Source of the DNA: CAYWEP01 sp964613075 | GTDB taxonomy: Bacteria > Patescibacteriota > Microgenomatia > Levybacterales > UBA12049 | Reading direction: 5' to 3' | DNA: 17,461 nt | Assembly (NCBI GenBank): GCA_964613075.1 | Contig: CAZTFV010000022.1 | Span: 1 to 17,461 of the forward strand | Shown: positions 15,370 to 17,461 of the stretch, in pieces | Numbering within the stretch: position 1 is the first letter of the stretch | Layout of the letters: each line of letters opens with the position of its first letter | The notes under the pieces: generated by a model | The model's database searches: none | What the model saw: only the letters and a program-made list of their open reading frames with translations | What the model was told of the DNA's origin: nothing | Position numbers and translations under genes: made by a program

Positions 15370-17461
15370 AGCACTGGATATACTCTCCCTTTGTATTGTT
15401 TTTTTTCGCAAGCGTCTTTTTCTTTCGATCATTTTTTATATCAGGCGCGTTGCCTATTCCCGCTGACACGATCGTCGGGCTCTACCACCCGTATAGAGAT
15501 TTTTATGCTTTGGACTACCCGCGAGGAATACCGTTTAAGAATTTTCTTATTACCGATCCAGTGAGGCAGCAATATCCATTTCGCAACCTATCAATTAGTC
15601 AGTTATCACGAGGTATACTGCCACTTTGGAACCCATATAGCATGGCGGGGTATCCCCTCCTTGGAAATCTTCAGTCAGCTGCACTTTACCCTTTTAATAT
15701 TTTTCTTTTTCTTCTCCCTTTCTCTTATGGCTGGTCGTTTGTCATTTTTCTTCAACCATTATTAGCTGGAGTATTTTTATTTCTTTACTTAAGAAACCTC
15801 AAGCTGCATCTTTTGCCTTGCCTGTTAGGTGGCATTGCTTTTGCGTTTTCCGGGTTTTCAATCTCGTGGCTTGAGTGGGGGACGATTGGGCATGTGGCAC
15901 TGTGGCTGCCGCTAATGCTGCTGAGTATCGACAAATTAGTATCAAGTATAAAGTATAAAGTATCAAGTATACGAAAAAGCTTTTTTTGGAGCATGGTTTT
16001 CATATTCTCTCTAAGCTCCTCTTTCCTTGCCGGTCATCTACAAATATTTTTTTATGTATTTCTGTTCTCTACAATTTATTTTTTAGCCAGATGGATTCAG
16101 TTTGGGAGGAATAAACATATATTTTTACTATACTTAATACTTAATACTCTATTCTTAATACTAACGTTCGTGCAGTGGTTGCCTACCTTGCAATTAATAG
16201 GAGAAAGCGCAAGAGAGCTTGATCAGGCAGACTGGACAAAAGACGGTTGGTTTGTTCCGTGGCAGCACCTCGTCCAATTTATTGTCCCTGACTTTTTTGG
16301 CAATCCGACAACGCTTAATTACTGGGGGGTATGGAATTATGCCGAGTTAGTCGGATACGTCGGAATACTTCCGTTTCTTATGGCAATCTTTGCTTTATTT
16401 TTCCGTCGTGATAGAAAGACTTTTTTCTTCGGAACAATATTTTTTGTCTCCCTTATTTTTGCCTTGCCGACATTTATCGCAAAGATTCCTTTTTTCTTTC
16501 ATATCCCATTTCTCAGTACTGCCCAGCCAACGCGTTTACTATTTATCACAGATTTTTCCCTGAGTGTTCTTGCGGCTTTTGGGTTAGATTATTTTCTTCG
16601 TTATAAAAAAGGCTTTTTACCGGTTCTGGGTTTTGTAATTGGAATATTTATTTGTTTGTGGCTATTTGTTTTTTTTGGAAAAGAGGCCTTTTCTATTTCA
16701 GCAGAAAACATCGCTGTTACAAAGCGAAACTTACTTTACTCGTCAGCAATTGCTGGCTTGAGTTTGTTTCTTGCAACGTTATTTTTCTTTTTAAAACAGA
16801 AGAAGGCACAATCAGCAGTTCTTATTCTTTTGATACTTTTTACAACAATGGATCTTTTACGGTTTGCTGAGAAGTTTACCCCTTTTACGAATCCAAAGTA
16901 TCTTTATCCCCAAACAAAAACACTTGAGTTTCTGCAAAAAAACGTAGGTAATTATCGAATTATGGCGACGGACAATCGTATCTTTCCACCCAATTTTTCC
17001 ATTATATACAAGCTCCAAATAGTTGATGGATACGATCCATTATATCTTCGCCGATACGGTGAACTCATCGCTGCATCGGAAAGAGGAGAACCGAATATCT
17101 CAACTCCCTTTGGTTTCAATAGAATAATAACTCCACATAATTTTGAATCAAAAGTTATGGATTTAATGGGAGTAAAGTACATATTAAGTCTGTCAGAACT
17201 GGAATCTCCAAAGCTTAAGAAAGTATTTCAAGAGGGCGAGACAAGGGTGTATGAAAAAAGAGACGTCTTACCAAGAGCGTATTTTGTAGACAAGGTATAC
17301 ATTGAAGACAATAGGCAAGACGTCATCAATACTATGTTCGACGGGTCCTTTGACCCTAAAACATCGGCAATAATTGAGCCGCCAAACTACGACGAGCCAC
17401 TTAATGCGGAAAATCTTACGATTGGTAAGGCTGAGATTGTTTCCTATTCCGAAGACAAAGT
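15366..17461 (+). CDS. YfhO-family multi-pass membrane protein (GT-C-like), 3' truncated by the window edge
   Basis: The frame is open from ATG 15366 to the end of the window, giving 698 residues. The first outer loop contains PIPADTIVG and later TDPVRQQYPFRNL (D64), then GILPLWNPYSMAGYPLLGNLQSAALYPFN, the conserved YfhO signature. Further on are IVPDFFGNP, SIIYKLQIVDGYDPLYLRRYGELI and DLMGVKYIL; the expected YYPGW module lies beyond the edge. About twelve helices are seen. Two heptanucleotide repeat arrays lie within it: 15938-15972 encodes a Lys/Ser-rich cytoplasmic-type loop (VSSIKYKVSSIRK) and 16128-16162, in the opposite orientation, encodes part of a helix (LLYLILNTLFLIL). The start overlaps the GT4 stop by 4 bp. 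Function as for other YfhO proteins, inferred: sugar transfer at the outer membrane face. Confidence 0.9.
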   Translation, partial: MKHWIYSPFVLFFFASVFFFRSFFISGALPIPADTIVGLYHPYRDFYALDYPRGIPFKNFLITDPVRQQYPFRNLSISQLSRGILPLWNPYSMAGYPLLGNLQSAALYPFNIFLFLLPFSYGWSFVIFLQPLLAGVFLFLYLRNLKLHLLPCLLGGIAFAFSGFSISWLEWGTIGHVALWLPLMLLSIDKLVSSIKYKVSSIRKSFFWSMVFIFSLSSSFLAGHLQIFFYVFLFSTIYFLARWIQFGRNKHIFLLYLILNTLFLILTFVQWLPTLQLIGESARELDQADWTKDGWFVPWQHLVQFIVPDFFGNPTTLNYWGVWNYAELVGYVGILPFLMAIFALFFRRDRKTFFFGTIFFVSLIFALPTFIAKIPFFFHIPFLSTAQPTRLLFITDFSLSVLAAFGLDYFLRYKKGFLPVLGFVIGIFICLWLFVFFGKEAFSISAENIAVTKRNLLYSSAIAGLSLFLATLFFFLKQKKAQSAVLILLILFTTMDLLRFAEKFTPFTNPKYLYPQTKTLEFLQKNVGNYRIMATDNRIFPPNFSIIYKLQIVDGYDPLYLRRYGELIAASERGEPNISTPFGFNRIITPHNFESKVMDLMGVKYILSLSELESPKLKKVFQEGETRVYEKRDVLPRAYFVDKVYIEDNRQDVINTMFDGSFDPKTSAIIEPPNYDEPLNAENLTIGKAEIVSYSEDK
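15938..15972 (+). repeat. Heptanucleotide tandem array, AGTATMA x5, in coding sequence
   Basis: Five heptads in register: AGTATCA, AGTATAA, AGTATAA, AGTATCA, AGTATAC. A further AGTATCG lies two heptads upstream (15924-15930) in the same register. The array is in frame and encodes a polar loop. Confidence 0.85.
16128..16162 (-). repeat. Heptanucleotide tandem array, inverted copy of the AGTATNA type, in coding sequence
   Basis: Five heptads on the plus strand: CTATACT, TAATACT, TAATACT, CTATTCT, TAATACT. Read on the minus strand they are AGTATTA, AGAATAG, AGTATTA, AGTATTA, AGTATAG, that is the same family as the array at 15938-15972 in opposite orientation. On the coding strand it gives a hydrophobic helix. 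Confidence 0.8.

Noticed and set aside
15785..16003. Minus-strand frame across the heptad array and other minus-strand frames in 15366-17461
   Set aside because: They lie opposite the YfhO gene, which is open to the window edge and carries all family motifs.

Overview
The window is almost wholly protein-coding and every gene lies on the + strand. It holds thirteen genes, two of them cut by the window edges. All of them look like parts of one large machinery for making and exporting surface glycans or glycosylating surface polymers. There are no RNA genes, CRISPR arrays or transposases. The sequence is visibly AT-rich. TGA acts as an ordinary stop (genes ending at 6454, 10261 and 15369), so this is the standard bacterial code and not the Gracilibacteria/SR1 code. 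The style is very compact translation coupling, many multi-pass GT-C-like proteins, and dispersed repeats of the CCTGAGC-N3-GTCGAAGG type that encode an 'SFDNAQDK' peptide. This resembles genomes of the Candidate Phyla Radiation, most likely Microgenomates (Roizmanbacteria/Gottesmanbacteria-like). That placement is inference from style, not proof.

Layout. 1-6454: four large membrane proteins in a row. They are the 3' part of a YfhO-family protein, a PMT_2/GT39-type glycosyltransferase, and two tandem paralogues of the '6-pyruvoyl-tetrahydropterin synthase-related' membrane family (PF10131 type). 6451-9576: a soluble GT2 of the polyprenyl-phosphate-sugar synthase type (DPM1/ALG5-like), a Wzx-type flippase, and a WaaE/KdtX-like GT2. 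9584-10261: a small exported protein with an N-terminal anchor, a Ser/Thr-rich linker and a beta-sandwich-like domain. 10261-11968: a rhamnosyltransferase-like GT2 and a second WaaE-like GT2. 11943-14225: a complete YfhO-family protein. 14226-14310: the only real intergenic gap, holding an extended -10 promoter and a hairpin-forming repeat. 14311-15369: a GT4 glycosyltransferase. 15366-17461: a third YfhO-family protein, running off the window.

Working together (inference). The GT2 and GT4 enzymes would charge polyprenyl phosphate and build lipid-linked glycan on the cytoplasmic face. The MOP-family flippase would export it. The six large GT-C-like proteins would add sugars on the outer face, using lipid-linked donors. 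In Firmicutes, YfhO acts with CsbB and GtcA in just such a three-part teichoic-acid glycosylation system. No Wzy polymerase or WaaL ligase was recognised.

Beyond the genes, the main structure is repetitive DNA placed at delicate sites: a composite repeat at the junction of the genes ending at 11968 and starting near 11943, a related hairpin element touching the start codon at 14311, two oppositely oriented heptanucleotide arrays inside the last YfhO gene, and a perfect 24-bp palindrome inside a PF10131-type gene.
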